This document shows positions 22,901 to 31,459 of a DNA stretch of 64,000 nt, piece by piece (the stretch's first letter is position 1; every line of letters begins with the position of its first letter). A model generated the notes under the pieces. It saw only the letters and a program-made list of their open reading frames with translations. It did no database searches and was not told the origin of the DNA. This DNA is from Pseudoclavibacter endophyticus (lineage in GTDB: Bacteria; Actinomycetota; Actinomycetes; Actinomycetales; Microbacteriaceae), in contig NZ_WBJY01000003.1 of the NCBI RefSeq assembly GCF_008831085.1, positions 62,001-126,000 on the forward strand. The letters are read 5' to 3'. The translations under genes were made by a program, and so were the position numbers.

Positions 22901-23906
22901 CGAGGCGGCGGCGCTCCGCGAGGACGATGACGCGTCCGCCGAGCCGGGGCTTTCTGCTCCCGAATCGCAGGACTCGCCAGCGCAGCCGGGCGCTCTGGGC
23001 CCGGGCTCAAGCCCGGGGTCCGCCGATTGGGGTGCGTCCGTCCGCGAACGGCGCGAGGCCGAGCTCGAAGGCGGGCTCGGCGACCTGCATGCGAGCGACG
23101 AGGAGCGCGCGGCCGCCGAGGCGACCACAGGTCCAACGGAACCGTCGCCCCACGATCAGGACGGGCATCCGGCCCATGGCGGACACGAGGGCGAGGGCGG
23201 CCGGCCGGCGAACGATGAACCCGAGGACGGCGTGCCGTTCGACCGCGCGGCGCAGGAGCGGCGTCTCGCGGCGGCGGAGAAGCAGCTTGCACAGCTCGGC
23301 CGCGTGAACCCGCTCGCCCTCGAGGAGTTCGCGGCGCTCGAGCAGCGGAGCGCATTCTTGACGGAGCAGCTCGACGACTTGCAGCGAACGCGGACCGACC
23401 TGTTGCAGATCGTCGATGACATCGACGAGCGGATGAAGACAGTGTTCGAGGCGGCCTTCGACGACACGCGCGAGGCGTTCCACGAGGTGTTCCCGGTGCT
23501 GTTCCCCGGGGGGACCGGCGACCTCTCGTTGACGGCGCCGGACGACCTGCTTCGCACGGGCATCGAGGTGAGTGTCCGCCCGGCGGGGAAGAAGATCGAG
23601 CGGCTCACCCTGCTGTCGGGCGGGGAGCGCTCGCTCGCGGCCGTGGCCTTGCTGATCGCGATCTTCAAGGCCCGGCCGAGCCCGTTCTACATCATGGACG
23701 AGGTCGAGGCGGCGCTCGACGATGCGAACCTGGGGCGGCTGTTGCAGGTGTTCGAGCAGCTGCGCGCGTCGAGCCAGCTCATCGTGATCACGCACCAGAA
23801 GCGCACGATGGAGATCGCCGACGCGCTCTACGGCGTCTCGATGCGGCAGGACGGCGTGAGCGCGGTCGTCGGTCAACGCATCGCCCGTGACGACGACGCG
23901 GCCTAG
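19992..23906 (+). CDS. smc: Chromosome segregation protein SMC, unusually long
   Basis: 1304 residues against about 1190 normally. SMC dimers with ScpAB organise and segregate the chromosome. Walker A GPNGSGKS is at 31-38; the signature LSGGERSLAAVALLIAIF begins near residue 1208; Walker B ends in DE at 1236-1237. Two long Arg/Glu/Ala-rich coiled coils flank a hinge near 500-680, in which six Val-Asp-type hexamer repeats are inserted (from residue 564). Residues about 976-1079, between the second coil and the C-terminal head, are acidic, Pro/Gly-rich and disordered, and account for the extra length. The ATG at 19992 gives the family start MHLKSLTLKGFKSF. scpA and scpB are not nearby. Confidence 0.97.
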   Translation: MHLKSLTLKGFKSFANPTSLVFEPGVTCVVGPNGSGKSNVVDALAWVMGEQGAKSLRGGKMEDVIFAGTSTRGPLGRAEVTLTIDNVDGTLPIDYSEVTIRRTLFRNGGSEYAINGEQARLLDVQELLSDTGLGREMHVIVGQGRLDNVLHATPEERRGFIEEAAGILKHRRRKEKTVRKLEGMEANLTRLNDLATEVRRQLKPLGRQAEVARRAHGIAAIARDARARLFADDVVRLRRAVREATATEQERGTERAVLNEKLQRALARAERIIAEQRGDEVDRARKTRFELESVLERMRNTQMLASQRRGLVAQRLEAPEFTPSVTREEVESAVNEARRLASEVGDAETAWAEAQEATRVARQALDEVDRQVAATSALIAQHEVRQTELKGRAESAAGRLASVRGEVLRQTNARDAARSRLDAAATTLDELLATSARGEADSSELDETYREAAEAVTRAEGDLEEARDRLHSLERERDALEARRAALALAAKTPDGTDALLAAGLVGVRGTVTDHVRVAEGYEAAVAAALGSLADAVLVDGAAAGRGVLERARGEKLGRVELVVDVDVDVDADVDTEDRGFDVTPGSGATRASEVVLSAPAAVRAMLRDVVVVDDLAVAGALLDGPSGAALARAGATVVTREADVLAPRVYRGGSGGVGQSRLELSADLERTVARLDEVTRARDAASIEVAELRGALSAAKQASTGALDALRAFDADLASQREQLNRAQARSDAAVAEHARAVTALETASAGVGEAEERAAAAKRAYEEHLATPRPTLEAGVRDEAAARVERARDAEVEARLAVETRKERVRGERARAERLATQLEADREAADRAAREAVLRRRELARIEAALAVMPTVLASLEGAVDEARTAQHDAERDREAKNEELAALRAEESTLRQRLGEITEDVHALELGIYEKKLQLKNVLDRAASELSMGEQVLVAEYGPDRLVPRDDEALRSHAERAAALAAEAAALREDDDASAEPGLSAPESQDSPAQPGALGPGSSPGSADWGASVRERREAELEGGLGDLHASDEERAAAEATTGPTEPSPHDQDGHPAHGGHEGEGGRPANDEPEDGVPFDRAAQERRLAAAEKQLAQLGRVNPLALEEFAALEQRSAFLTEQLDDLQRTRTDLLQIVDDIDERMKTVFEAAFDDTREAFHEVFPVLFPGGTGDLSLTAPDDLLRTGIEVSVRPAGKKIERLTLLSGGERSLAAVALLIAIFKARPSPFYIMDEVEAALDDANLGRLLQVFEQLRASSQLIVITHQKRTMEIADALYGVSMRQDGVSAVVGQRIARDDDAA
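21681..21716 (+). repeat. Hexamer repeat (GTCGAT)n inside the smc hinge
   Basis: Six contiguous units: four exact, one GCCGAT, one exact. They encode alternating Val-Asp with one Ala-Asp, beginning at residue 564 of Smc. Gain or loss of units keeps the frame. Confidence 0.9.
23000..23017. repeat. 18-bp palindrome within the Smc linker
   Basis: CCCGGGCT, CA, AGCCCGGG. It lies in the coding sequence for the disordered Smc insert and resembles in form the short palindromic elements that some bacteria carry in frame within genes. I found no second copy in the window. Confidence 0.5.
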
Positions 23907-23929
23907 CCGAACTCCTCGTTCCCGACCGG

Positions 23930-23968
23930 CGAGGGCCCGCCACCGCGGGAGACGGTGACGGGCCCTCG
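23930..23968. terminator. Bidirectional terminator between smc and katG
   Basis: CGAGGGCCCG (23930-23939) pairs with CGGGCCCTCG (23959-23968); an inner CACCG/CGGTG stem (23941-23945, 23953-23957) closes the loop CGGGAGA. It serves the convergent genes smc and katG. Confidence 0.8.
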
Positions 23969-24006
23969 TGCGCGGCGGCTGGCCGCCCGCGCCCGTGTGC
24001 TGCGAC

Positions 24007-26223
24007 CTAGATGTCGAACCGGTCCTGCTCGACGACCTTCGACCACGCGGCGACGAAGTCCTTCACGAACTTCTCATGCGCGTCGTCGGCGCCGTAGACC
24101 TCGGCGATCGCGCGAAGTTCGGAGTTCGCGCCGAAGACGAGGTCGACGCGGCTTCCCCTCCAGAGCTTCTCGCCGGTCGCGCTGATGCACTCGTAGACGG
24201 TGGCCGACTCCGAGGGGCCGTCGACGGGCTTCCACGTGTTGCCGAGCTCGAGAAGGTTGACGAAGAAGTCGTTCGTCAGCTGCCCCGGGCGGTCCGTGAA
24301 GACGCCGACGTCGGAGGCCTCGTAGTTCACGCCGAGCATGCGCAGGCCGCCGACGAGCACCGTGAGCTCGACGGGGGTGAGCCCCAGCAGGCTCGCCTTG
24401 TCGAGCAGCAGGAACTCGGCGGGCAGCGGTAGCCCGTCCTCGAGGTAGTTGCGGAACCCGTCGTGCTGCGGCTCGAGGTACGAGAACGACTCGGCGTCGG
24501 TCTGCTCCTGCGTCGCGTCGCCGCGGCCCGTGGAGACGGGCACCGTGACGGGCACGCCGGCGGCCGCAGCGGCTTGCTCGACGCCGACTGCGCCGGCGAC
24601 CGCGACGACGTCGGCGAACGACGCTCCGTACTGCGAGGCGATGCCCTCGAGCACGGGGATGACCGAGGCGAGCTTCGCGGGCTCGTTCGCGGTCCAGCTG
24701 CGCTGCGGCTCGAGGCGCAGGCGCCCGCCGTTGACGCCGCCGCGGTAGTCGCTGACTCGGTGGCTGGATGCCGCGGCCCACGTCGTCGACACGAGCTGCG
24801 AGACCGTGAGGCCCGACTCGGTGACTGCCTGCTTCACGCGGGCGAGCTGCTCGTCCGTGAGGGGCGTGCCGTGCGGCACCGGGTCCTGCCAGAGCAGATC
24901 CTCCTCGGGCACTTCGGGGCCGAGGTAGCGGTCCTTGGGGCCCATGTCGCGGTGCGTGAGCTTGAACCAGGCGCGAGCGAACGCATCCTCGAACGCCGCC
25001 TGGTCGTCCTTGAAGCGACGCGAGATCTTCTCGTACTCGGGGTCGAAGCGCAGCGACAGGTCGGTCGTGAGCATGCGGGGCTCGCGGCGGCCGTCGCCCT
25101 GCGCCATCGGCACCATGTCGGAGCCACCGCCGTCGATGGGGCGCCACTGCACGTGGCCGCCCTCGTTCACGAACTTCTCCCACTCATATGCGAACAGGAT
25201 GTGGAAGAACTCGTTGTCCCAGCGCGTCGGGTGGTAGGTCCAGGTGACCTCGATGCCCGAGCCGATCGCGTCGTTGCCGTGGCCAGTGCCGAAGCTGCTC
25301 TGCCAGCCCAGGCCCTGGTTCTCGAGCGGAGCGGCCTCCGGGTCCGGTCCCTTGTGCGACTCCGGGCCGGCGCCGTGCGTCTTCCCGAACGTGTGACCGC
25401 CGGCGATGAGGGCGACGGTCTCTTCGTCATCCATCGCCATGCGCTTGAAGGTCTCGCGGATGTCGCGCGCGGCCGCGATCGGGTCGGGCACGCCCTCTGG
25501 CCCCTCGGGGTTGACGTAGATGAGGCCCATCGTGGTCGCCGCGAGCGGCTTCTGCAGCTCGCGGTCGCCGGAGTAACGCTTGTCGGTGCCGAGCCACTCG
25601 GTCTCGGAGCCCCAGTAGACGTCGCTATCGGGCTCGTACACGTCGACGCGGCCGCCCGCGAAGCCGAAGGTCTTGAAGCCCATGGTCTCGAGGGCCACGT
25701 TTCCCGTGAGGATGAACAGGTCGGCCCACGAGATCTTGCGCCCATACTTCTTCTTGACCGGCCACATGAGGCGACGCGCCTTGTCGAGGCCGACGTTGTC
25801 GGGCCACGCGTTGAGCGGCGCGAACCGCTGCTGGCCTTCACCACCGCCGCCGCGGCCGTCCTGCACGCGGTACGTGCCGGCCGAGTGCCACGCCATCCGG
25901 ATCATGAACGGCCCGTAGTGGGCGAAGTCGGCCGGCCACCAGGGCTGCGAGGTCGTGAGCACCTCGGCGATGTCGGCCTTGACGGCAGCGAGGTCGAGCG
26001 ACTGGAACTCGGCGGCGTAGTCGAGGTCGGCGTCGAACGGGTCGCGGGCCGGCTGGTTCTTGGCCAGGATCGAGAGGTTGAGGCGGTTCGGCCACCACTT
26101 GTCGTTGGTGTTGCCGTTCACGGGGCTCACGAGCGCGGGGGCCGCAGGCGCTGCCTCATTGGCGGCTTGGCTACTGCCGAAGCCCATCGGGCAGGTCGCG
26201 GCCTCGGTTTGGGTGTCTGTCAT
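24007..26223 (-). CDS. katG: Catalase-peroxidase
   Basis: 738 residues; a cytoplasmic haem enzyme that destroys H2O2 as catalase or peroxidase. The distal Arg109-Trp112-His113 (RMAWHS) and proximal His277 ([10 protein letters not shown]) are intact; Trp112, Tyr236 and Met262 are placed to form the Met-Tyr-Trp cross-link needed for catalase activity. Both the catalytic and the degenerate C-terminal domain are full length. ATG at 26223 with AAAGGA 7 nt upstream. It follows furA on the same strand, the classic actinobacterial pair in which FurA represses katG; a 13-bp tandem repeat fills the gap. Confidence 0.98.
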   Translation of the reverse strand: MTDTQTEAATCPMGFGSSQAANEAAPAAPALVSPVNGNTNDKWWPNRLNLSILAKNQPARDPFDADLDYAAEFQSLDLAAVKADIAEVLTTSQPWWPADFAHYGPFMIRMAWHSAGTYRVQDGRGGGGEGQQRFAPLNAWPDNVGLDKARRLMWPVKKKYGRKISWADLFILTGNVALETMGFKTFGFAGGRVDVYEPDSDVYWGSETEWLGTDKRYSGDRELQKPLAATTMGLIYVNPEGPEGVPDPIAAARDIRETFKRMAMDDEETVALIAGGHTFGKTHGAGPESHKGPDPEAAPLENQGLGWQSSFGTGHGNDAIGSGIEVTWTYHPTRWDNEFFHILFAYEWEKFVNEGGHVQWRPIDGGGSDMVPMAQGDGRREPRMLTTDLSLRFDPEYEKISRRFKDDQAAFEDAFARAWFKLTHRDMGPKDRYLGPEVPEEDLLWQDPVPHGTPLTDEQLARVKQAVTESGLTVSQLVSTTWAAASSHRVSDYRGGVNGGRLRLEPQRSWTANEPAKLASVIPVLEGIASQYGASFADVVAVAGAVGVEQAAAAAGVPVTVPVSTGRGDATQEQTDAESFSYLEPQHDGFRNYLEDGLPLPAEFLLLDKASLLGLTPVELTVLVGGLRMLGVNYEASDVGVFTDRPGQLTNDFFVNLLELGNTWKPVDGPSESATVYECISATGEKLWRGSRVDLVFGANSELRAIAEVYGADDAHEKFVKDFVAAWSKVVEQDRFDI

Positions 26224-26284
26224 GCTGATCCTTTCGTGCTGACGACTGGCGAGGTTGATCGTTGGGTCGGGGGTCTTCTTCGTC

Positions 26285-26349
26285 GCGGGCGCTCCTGGCG
26301 GGCGCTCCTGGCGGGCGCTCCTGGCGGGCGCTCCTCGCGGGCGCTCCTT
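26285..26349 (-). repeat. Five tandem 13-bp AGGAG-containing repeats between furA and katG
   Basis: On the plus strand GCGGGCGCTCCTG is repeated at 26285, 26298, 26311, 26324 and 26337, the last two copies differing only in the final base. On the transcribed (minus) strand every unit carries AGGAG. The array begins 6 bp after the furA stop and ends 61 bp before katG. Because 13 is not a multiple of three it cannot encode a regular peptide. Confidence 0.9.
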
Positions 26350-26355
26350 GCGGGG

Positions 26356-26865
26356 CTACTCGTGGGCGGCGGGCGGGCGGTCGCCGGCGTCGTGCTCGTC
26401 GGCCTCGAGTTTGGCCGAACACGACGGGCACAGGCCCCAGAAGGTGACGTCGGCCTCGTCGACGCGGAACCCGTGGTCGTGGCTCGGCGTGAGGCAGGTC
26501 GACTCGCCCACGACGCAGTCGACGTCGACGATCGAGTGGCACGCGCGGCACACGAGGTGGTGATGGTTGTCGCCGACTCGAGTCTCGTAGCGCGCGACGG
26601 ACCCCGACGGCTGGATGCGGCGCAAGATGCCCGCCGATGTGAGGGTGTGCAGCGTGTCGTAGACCGCCTGGTGCGACACGTCGGGCAGTTCTTCGCGCGC
26701 CGCCGCGATGACCACCGCGGTCGAGGCGTGCGGATGCTCGGCGACGGCCGCAAGCACGGCGAGGCGCGGCTTCGTCACGCGGAGTGATGCGGTGCGAAGA
26801 ACCTGCGACCCGTCGTGGGCCCGTACCTGGCCGGCGGTCGTCGTCGAACGCTGTCCAGGGGTCAT
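26356..26865 (-). CDS. furA: Fur-family repressor (FurA)
   Basis: 169 residues. N-terminal winged helix (LRVTKPRLAVLAAVAEHPH, then VSHQAVYDTLHTLTSAGILRR); C-terminal metal-binding and dimer domain with HHH at 101-103, CRAC at 106-109 and CPSC at 146-149, the last two forming the structural zinc site. It is expected to repress its own operon and katG and to be inactivated by peroxide or metal loss. The ATG at 26865 gives the expected N-terminus; the next upstream ATG (26873) runs into a stop at once. The frame stays open far upstream, but that is not Fur sequence. Confidence 0.93.
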   Translation of the reverse strand: MTPGQRSTTTAGQVRAHDGSQVLRTASLRVTKPRLAVLAAVAEHPHASTAVVIAAAREELPDVSHQAVYDTLHTLTSAGILRRIQPSGSVARYETRVGDNHHHLVCRACHSIVDVDCVVGESTCLTPSHDHGFRVDEADVTFWGLCPSCSAKLEADEHDAGDRPPAAHE

Positions 26866-26881
26866 GCCCTCATGGTCTCGC

Positions 26882-26905
26882 CTTTTCTTGAAAGAGTCAA
26901 AACTA
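26882..26905 (-). promoter_or_regulatory. AT-rich furA promoter and probable FurA operator
   Basis: A 24-bp AT-rich island in a roughly 70 % GC region. On the minus strand it contains TAGTTT (26905-26900, TANNNT) and TTGACT (26900-26895), and a TCTT/AAGA inverted repeat follows. If TAGTTT is the -10 box, the leader is under 30 nt. Autorepression by FurA is known in the family; the exact box here is inferred. Confidence 0.5.
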
Positions 26906-26945
26906 GGCGTGTCGGGGTGATACCGCCGGGCACGAGCCCGAATGG

Positions 26946-27998
26946 TCAACCTGCGCGGTGCGCCGGCGCGCGCTCCGCGTCGGCGTGGGCACCGGAGGGC
27001 TGCCATGAGATCGCCGGGGCCATGGCGCCGGATGCCGCGGTCAGCTCGAGCGATCGGATGCGGCCCTCGACGGTGTCCGACTGGAAGGCGATCATGATCT
27101 CGTCGGCCCCGGTCTTCGCCGCGAAGTCGTCGAGCCAAGCGCCGACCTGTTCGCTCGTGCCGACAGCGGTGTAGCGCATCATGTCGGCGATCTGTCGGCC
27201 CTGGGGCGAAGCGATGATCGCGTCGAGCTGCTCGTCGGTGTAACGCTCGGCGTGGTTGATGAAGCGTCGGGCGCGCTGGCGCAGCACGCGGTCGCGCGTC
27301 GTCTCGGCCTCGGTCTCGTCCTCGGCCGCGATCACGTTGGCGCCGACGATGACGCGCGGCTCGTCGATCACGCCCGAGGGCTCGAACCGCTCTCGATACG
27401 CCGCGACGGCCTGCATGAGTGCCTGGGGCGCGAAGTGCGACGCGAACGCGTAGGGCAGGCCGAGAGCGGCGGCGAGCTGGGCGCCGAAGAGTGACGAGCC
27501 GAGGATGTGCAGCTCGACGTCGGTGCCCGCGCCGGGGTACGCGCTGACGCCCTCGACGACGCTCGCGCCCCGCAGGTAGGCCTGCAGCTCGACGACGTCT
27601 TGCGGGAAGCTCTCGGCGCTCATCGCGTCGCGGCGGAGCGCGTGCAGGGTGCGCTGGTCGCTGCCTGGCGCGCGCCCGAGCCCCAGATCGATGCGACCCG
27701 GATGCAGCGTGGCGAGCGTGCCGAACTGCTCGGCGATCGTGAGCGGCGAGTGGTTGGGCAGCATGATGCCGCCCGCGCCGACGCGGATGCGTTCGGTGCG
27801 GCTCGCGATGTGCTCGATGAGGACCGAGGTGGCGCTCGAGGCGATTTCGGCCATGTTGTGGTGTTCGGCGTACCAGACCCGCTCGAATCGGTGCCGCTCC
27901 GCTGCTTGGGCGAGGCGGACGGAGGCGGCGAAGGCGTCGGCCGGGGTTTGCCCCGGGGCGACGAACGCGAGGTCGAGCACTGAGAGCGGGGTAGTCAC
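26946..27998 (-). CDS. LLM-class (bacterial luciferase-like) flavin-dependent oxidoreductase
   Basis: 350 residues from the GTG at 27998 ([12 protein letters not shown]). The TIM-barrel monooxygenase pattern is clear: [39 protein letters not shown]. These use reduced flavin (often F420 or FMN in Actinobacteria) to oxidise small substrates; the substrate cannot be read from sequence. A second in-frame start is the ATG at 28040, preceded by GGCGGGG, so 14 more residues are possible. It lies 80 bp upstream of furA on the same strand. Confidence 0.9.
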   Translation of the reverse strand: MTTPLSVLDLAFVAPGQTPADAFAASVRLAQAAERHRFERVWYAEHHNMAEIASSATSVLIEHIASRTERIRVGAGGIMLPNHSPLTIAEQFGTLATLHPGRIDLGLGRAPGSDQRTLHALRRDAMSAESFPQDVVELQAYLRGASVVEGVSAYPGAGTDVELHILGSSLFGAQLAAALGLPYAFASHFAPQALMQAVAAYRERFEPSGVIDEPRVIVGANVIAAEDETEAETTRDRVLRQRARRFINHAERYTDEQLDAIIASPQGRQIADMMRYTAVGTSEQVGAWLDDFAAKTGADEIMIAFQSDTVEGRIRSLELTAASGAMAPAISWQPSGAHADAERAPAHRAG

Positions 27999-28056
27999 GC
28001 ACGGGACAACGCCCGAGGCGCCGAAAGATTCCTCGAGCATCCCCGCCGCGTCTGGC

Positions 28057-28085
28057 ACGCTAAAGGAGGCGGTCTGAACTGTCCG
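28057..28085 (-). promoter_or_regulatory. Promoter of the LLM oxidoreductase, with an adjoining inverted repeat
   Basis: On the minus strand CGGACA (28085-28080), 17 bp, TAGCGT (28062-28057). The spacer overlaps an inverted repeat GAGGCGG (28066-28072) / CCGCCTC (28083-28089), an operator-like position in the divergent region before the GyrI-like gene. Confidence 0.45.
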
Positions 28086-28118
28086 CCTCGAGCCGCCACC
28101 GACGAAGCTGGAGCCCAC

Positions 28119-28628
28119 GTGACCCACGAAGCGATCCCCGCCGCCCCCCGACTCGAGCCCGAGCTCGTTCGCCTGCCCGAGCAGCCGACGATCGCCGTGC
28201 GGTACCACCTCGAATCCCAGGAGGGCATCGAGCAGCGCTTCGACGAGGGGTTCCAGGCGATCGGCGCCGCCCTGAGCCGAGCCCAGCTGCAGCCGGCGGG
28301 ACCAGCATTCGCCCACTACGACCGCATGCCGACCGAGCCGTTCACGGTCGAGCTCGGCTTCCCGACCGACGCCGAGTACGCGGGCCTCGAGTTCCCCGGC
28401 GACACGAAAGTGATCACGTCGAAGCTCTCGGGCGGGCACGTCGCCACGCTCAGCCACCTCGGCGGCTTCGACGGGCTCGGCACCGCGTGGGAGCGCCTGC
28501 TGCAGTGGGCCGCGGCGCACGGGCACCGGCCCGTCGGCCACTTCTGGGAGGTCTACGTCACCGAGCCGACGCCGGACATGGACCCGTCGACGCTGCGCAC
28601 CGACCTGTTCCTGCCCGTCTCGAGCTAG
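28119..28628 (+). CDS. GyrI-like (effector-binding domain) protein
   Basis: 169 residues; the whole protein is a stand-alone effector-binding domain of the type found at the C-terminus of BmrR and in GyrI (strands around [38 protein letters not shown] and a C-terminal [10 protein letters not shown]). There is no helix-turn-helix. Such proteins bind or hydrolyse small drug-like molecules. GTG start with GGAG 5 nt upstream. Divergent from the LLM oxidoreductase. Confidence 0.85.
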   Translation: MTHEAIPAAPRLEPELVRLPEQPTIAVRYHLESQEGIEQRFDEGFQAIGAALSRAQLQPAGPAFAHYDRMPTEPFTVELGFPTDAEYAGLEFPGDTKVITSKLSGGHVATLSHLGGFDGLGTAWERLLQWAAAHGHRPVGHFWEVYVTEPTPDMDPSTLRTDLFLPVSS

Positions 28629-28804
28629 GGCGCGCTCGTCGCACGCGGTGAATCGCCACGGTCGTCGGCGATCGGTGCCGTCCGCGGTCCTCGATGATGA
28701 GCTTGAGACCGGAATTCGGGTGATACGACTACGACGCCGCGGAGTCGTCCCACGTCGCGTCGACTGACGCCGCGGCCTGGTGAGACACCGGTGCGGAAGG
28801 GATC

Positions 28805-29578
28805 ATGGCAGGCATGGCACGCATCTCGATTCTCCACCCCGGCGCCATGGGCGCGGCCGTCGGTCATGCGCTGCGCGATGTCGGCCACGACGTCGGGTGG
28901 CTGCCCGAGGGCCGCAGCCCCGCCACGGCCAACCGGGCCTTCGCGGCCGGTCTCGCGCCCTGGACCGACGTCGGCGCTGCCGACGTCGTGATCTCCCTGG
29001 TGCCGCCGGCCGCCGCTGTCGAGACCGCTGCTCGGGTCGAGGGATTCACCGGCATCTACGTCGACGCCAACGCCATCAGCCCCGGCCGGAGCGCAGAGGT
29101 CGCAAGCATCGTCCGCAACGGTGGCGCGACCTTCGTCGACGGCGGGGTCGTCGGGCCTCCGCCGACCGAGAACGGAACCACGCGGCTCTACCTCTCCGGC
29201 GACGAGGCGGTCCGAATCGCTGCCCTCTTCGATGGCTCGCGCGTCGAGGCGGTGACGGTCGAGGCGGGCGAGTTCGGCGCATCCGCCGTCAAGATGACGT
29301 ACGCGTCGTGGACCAAGATCAGCGCCGCGCTCGTGCTCGCTGCCGACGGCACGGCCGAGGCGTACGGCGTCGCCGATATCCTGCACGCCGAATGGGCCAG
29401 ATCGCAGCCGGACCTCGCGCGTCGTCTCGAACGCGCACGGTCGAGCGCCGTCGCGAAGGGCTGGCGCTGGGACGATGAGATGCGTCAGATCGCCGCGACG
29501 TTCGGCGAAGTGGGGCAGCCGCGCGGGCTCGGCGAGGCTGCCGCCGACATCTACGGGCGGTACGAACGACCCGAGTGA
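28805..29578 (+). CDS. NAD(P)-binding 6-phosphogluconate dehydrogenase-like protein with DUF1932
   Basis: 257 residues. The N-terminal Rossmann fold shows LHPGAMGAAVG in place of the usual GxGxxG; VVISLVPPAAA and YVDANAISPG resemble beta-hydroxyacid dehydrogenases. The C-terminal helical part (KMTYASWTKISAALVLAADG) matches the DUF1932 type. Probably a dehydrogenase of a small hydroxy-acid, substrate unknown. GGAAGG lies 4 nt before the ATG at 28805; an ATG at 28814 is also possible. The 28629-28804 gap shows nothing further. Confidence 0.85.
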   Translation: MAGMARISILHPGAMGAAVGHALRDVGHDVGWLPEGRSPATANRAFAAGLAPWTDVGAADVVISLVPPAAAVETAARVEGFTGIYVDANAISPGRSAEVASIVRNGGATFVDGGVVGPPPTENGTTRLYLSGDEAVRIAALFDGSRVEAVTVEAGEFGASAVKMTYASWTKISAALVLAADGTAEAYGVADILHAEWARSQPDLARRLERARSSAVAKGWRWDDEMRQIAATFGEVGQPRGLGEAAADIYGRYERPE

Positions 29579-29677
29579 CGGCGCGTCGCGGCGCACGGCT
29601 GCCTCAGCCCGACAGGCCGCCGATCGAGCGGGAGACCTCTTGCCCGATTTGTCGGAGGGTCGTGTTGGGCTACGCAC

Positions 29678-30247
29678 ATGACCTCTTTCGTCTACAGCAC
29701 CGCCACGACCATCACCGGCCACATCGCCGATCAGAACCACTCGCTCGACTGGCTCTTCGCCGTCGAGTCGACCGATGTTGGCATCGAGAACCGGCTCGAC
29801 ACGTCCGGCGCCCTCGTCATGGGCCGCAGTACGTACGAGTGGCTGCTCGCGCACGAAGACGTGCTCGACAACCCCGAGAAGTGGCTCGGGTTCTCCGGTG
29901 AGCGTCCCGTGTTCCTGTTCACGACCAGCGAGGTGAAGCTGCCCGAGCGGAGCGATATCCGGGTCCGGCGCGGCGACGTGGCCGAGGTACTGCCTGAAAT
30001 CCGCGAGGCTGCGGGCGACGCCGACGTGTGGATCGTCGGCGGGGGAGACCTCGCCGGCCAGTTCTCCGACGCGGGTGCGCTCGACGAGATCGAGTTGCAC
30101 CTCATGCCCGTCGCGCTCGACGGCGGCCAGCCGGTGTTCCCGCGCCGCGTCGAATCGGATCGCCTCTCGCTCATTGATGCTCGCAAGGCCGGCCAGATCT
30201 CATGGCTGCGATTCGCGGTGGATGCTCCGGGCCGGGCAGACGCGTAG
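29678..30247 (+). CDS. Dihydrofolate reductase-like (RibD C-terminal) protein
   Basis: 189 residues of the DHFR/RibD_C fold: an N-terminal strand FVYSTATTITGHIAD, ALVMGRSTYEWL as the nucleotide-site segment, VWIVGGGDLAGQF and the closing ELHLMPVALDGGQPVFP. The family includes NADPH-dependent reductases of unknown substrate in Actinobacteria; it is not a canonical folA. The 100 bp before it show no convincing promoter. Confidence 0.9.
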   Translation: MTSFVYSTATTITGHIADQNHSLDWLFAVESTDVGIENRLDTSGALVMGRSTYEWLLAHEDVLDNPEKWLGFSGERPVFLFTTSEVKLPERSDIRVRRGDVAEVLPEIREAAGDADVWIVGGGDLAGQFSDAGALDEIELHLMPVALDGGQPVFPRRVESDRLSLIDARKAGQISWLRFAVDAPGRADA

Positions 30248-30307
30248 GGGCCACGGTCCTCGTCCGATCAACACCGAACGGAAACGGAGGCGCGCGTGGA
30301 GTCAGCG

Positions 30308-31357
30308 CTACGGCGTCTCCACTGCAGACACGGCCTCCGGTTCGGACGCATCCTGGCTGGGCGCCGAAGCGTCCTGTCGCGGTGCACTCGCGAAGGTCGA
30401 GTCGAGGTCGCGAGGCCGCAGAACGGGGCGCCGCGGCTGTTGGTTAAGCACGAGCTGTGTCGCGTCGGGGCGCGCATAGTGGCCGGCAGGGTCGACCGTG
30501 TTCTTGGCAAGGTCGATCGCGGCGAGGTCGATGTCGGCGTACACGATGCCCTCGGCCATCGGGTCGAGGGGCTCCGTGAGCAGCGACGAGTCGGGTCCGT
30601 ACACGCGCGCGAAGCCGCCTCCGCCCGTGTAGACGGGGGTCGGGCCACCGTCAGCCGTCGGGAAAGCGCGCGCACCTTCGTCGCTCATAATCTGCGTCGC
30701 CATGGCGACGAATGTGCCGCCCTCGAGCGCGTACGTGAGCGTCGTCGCGAGCAGGGCATCCGGGCTCAGCGCCGGCACGGTGCCAAGGATGCCGAGGCAC
30801 GGCCAGCCGGCGACGTGAACCTGCTCGTTCTGCGCGTACATCGCATACTTCGTGAGCGGCTGCAGGTGCTCGAAACAGTTGAGCGCGCCCAGTCGGCCGA
30901 CGGGGCTGTCCACCACGGCGAGGTCGCTGCCGTCGCCCTCGCCGAACAGGGTGCGCTCGGCGTGGGTCGGCTTGAGCTTGCGCCGGTGCTGCAGCACCTC
31001 GCCGTCCGGGCCGATGAGCTGCTGGCTCATGAAGAGCGACCCGGCGTCCTTCTCGCTGAAGCCGACGACGACCGTGACCCTCGCGCGGCGTGCCGCCTCC
31101 CGGATGCTCCTCAGTTCGGGCCCGTCGGCGGCCGGAGAGTTCGCGTGGTAGCGAGCCACGAACGGAGCCTGCTCGAACACCGGATACGACCACAGGAACA
31201 CGGGATAGCCCGGGATCCATGTCTCGGGAAAGGCCACGAGCCGCGCCCCGCCGGCGCCGGCCTCCTCGATGAGGCGGATCGTCTTCTCGGTGGTCGCTTC
31301 CATTTCGAGCCACACGGGCTCGGCCTGCACGGCGGCGATACGGATCGTGGAGGTCAT
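30308..31357 (-). CDS. Nitrilase
   Basis: 349 residues of the carbon-nitrogen hydrolase superfamily. The catalytic Glu45 (AFPETWIPGYP), Lys129 (RRKLKPTHAERTLFGEGDG) and Cys161 (GALNCFEHLQP) are all in place; the long RTLFGEGDGSD and EHLQPL stretches point to true nitrilases (nitrile to acid plus ammonia) rather than amidases. The common CWE is CFE here. The last about 25 residues are a low-complexity tail with QDASAPSQDASE, not part of the enzyme core. Divergent from an AraC-family regulator, an arrangement known for inducible nitrilases. AAGGA upstream of the ATG. Confidence 0.92.
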   Translation of the reverse strand: MTSTIRIAAVQAEPVWLEMEATTEKTIRLIEEAGAGGARLVAFPETWIPGYPVFLWSYPVFEQAPFVARYHANSPAADGPELRSIREAARRARVTVVVGFSEKDAGSLFMSQQLIGPDGEVLQHRRKLKPTHAERTLFGEGDGSDLAVVDSPVGRLGALNCFEHLQPLTKYAMYAQNEQVHVAGWPCLGILGTVPALSPDALLATTLTYALEGGTFVAMATQIMSDEGARAFPTADGGPTPVYTGGGGFARVYGPDSSLLTEPLDPMAEGIVYADIDLAAIDLAKNTVDPAGHYARPDATQLVLNQQPRRPVLRPRDLDSTFASAPRQDASAPSQDASEPEAVSAVETP

Positions 31358-31396
31358 GGCATGGTCCTTTTCTTCGTTGAATCTTGGCCCGCGCTC

Positions 31397-31425
31397 ACGC
31401 TACGAGGCGGCGGCGGGATGCTCAC
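31397..31425 (-). promoter_or_regulatory. Weak, activator-type promoter of the nitrilase gene
   Basis: On the minus strand GTGAGC (31425-31420), 17 bp, TAGCGT (31402-31397). The -10 fits TANNNT; the -35 matches only three of six consensus bases, as expected when an activator supplies the contact. Transcription start near 31389, leader about 32 nt. Confidence 0.5.
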
Positions 31426-31459
31426 TGGCGTTTTCTGCATCACCGGTGGCGTTCTCTGC
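31426..31459. promoter_or_regulatory. Two direct-repeat half-sites, probable AraC-family operator
   Basis: TGGCGTTTTCTGC (31426-31438) and TGGCGTTCTCTGC (31447-31459) match at 12 of 13 bases and start exactly 21 bp apart, two helical turns. One half-site abuts the nitrilase -35; the other overlaps the -35 position for a TAGCTT box (31469-31474) that would serve the regulator gene. Confidence 0.7.

Noticed and set aside
28053..28066. TGGCACGC resembling a sigma-54 -24 element
   Set aside because: The -12 element is missing and Actinobacteria generally lack sigma-54; a TAGCGT/CGGACA pair on the minus strand explains the site better.
26356..28541. Continuous minus-strand frames joining furA or the LLM oxidoreductase to upstream sequence
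   Set aside because: Recognisable family sequence begins only at 26865 (FurA) and 27998 (LLM); the upstream parts are antisense to other genes or out-of-frame translations.
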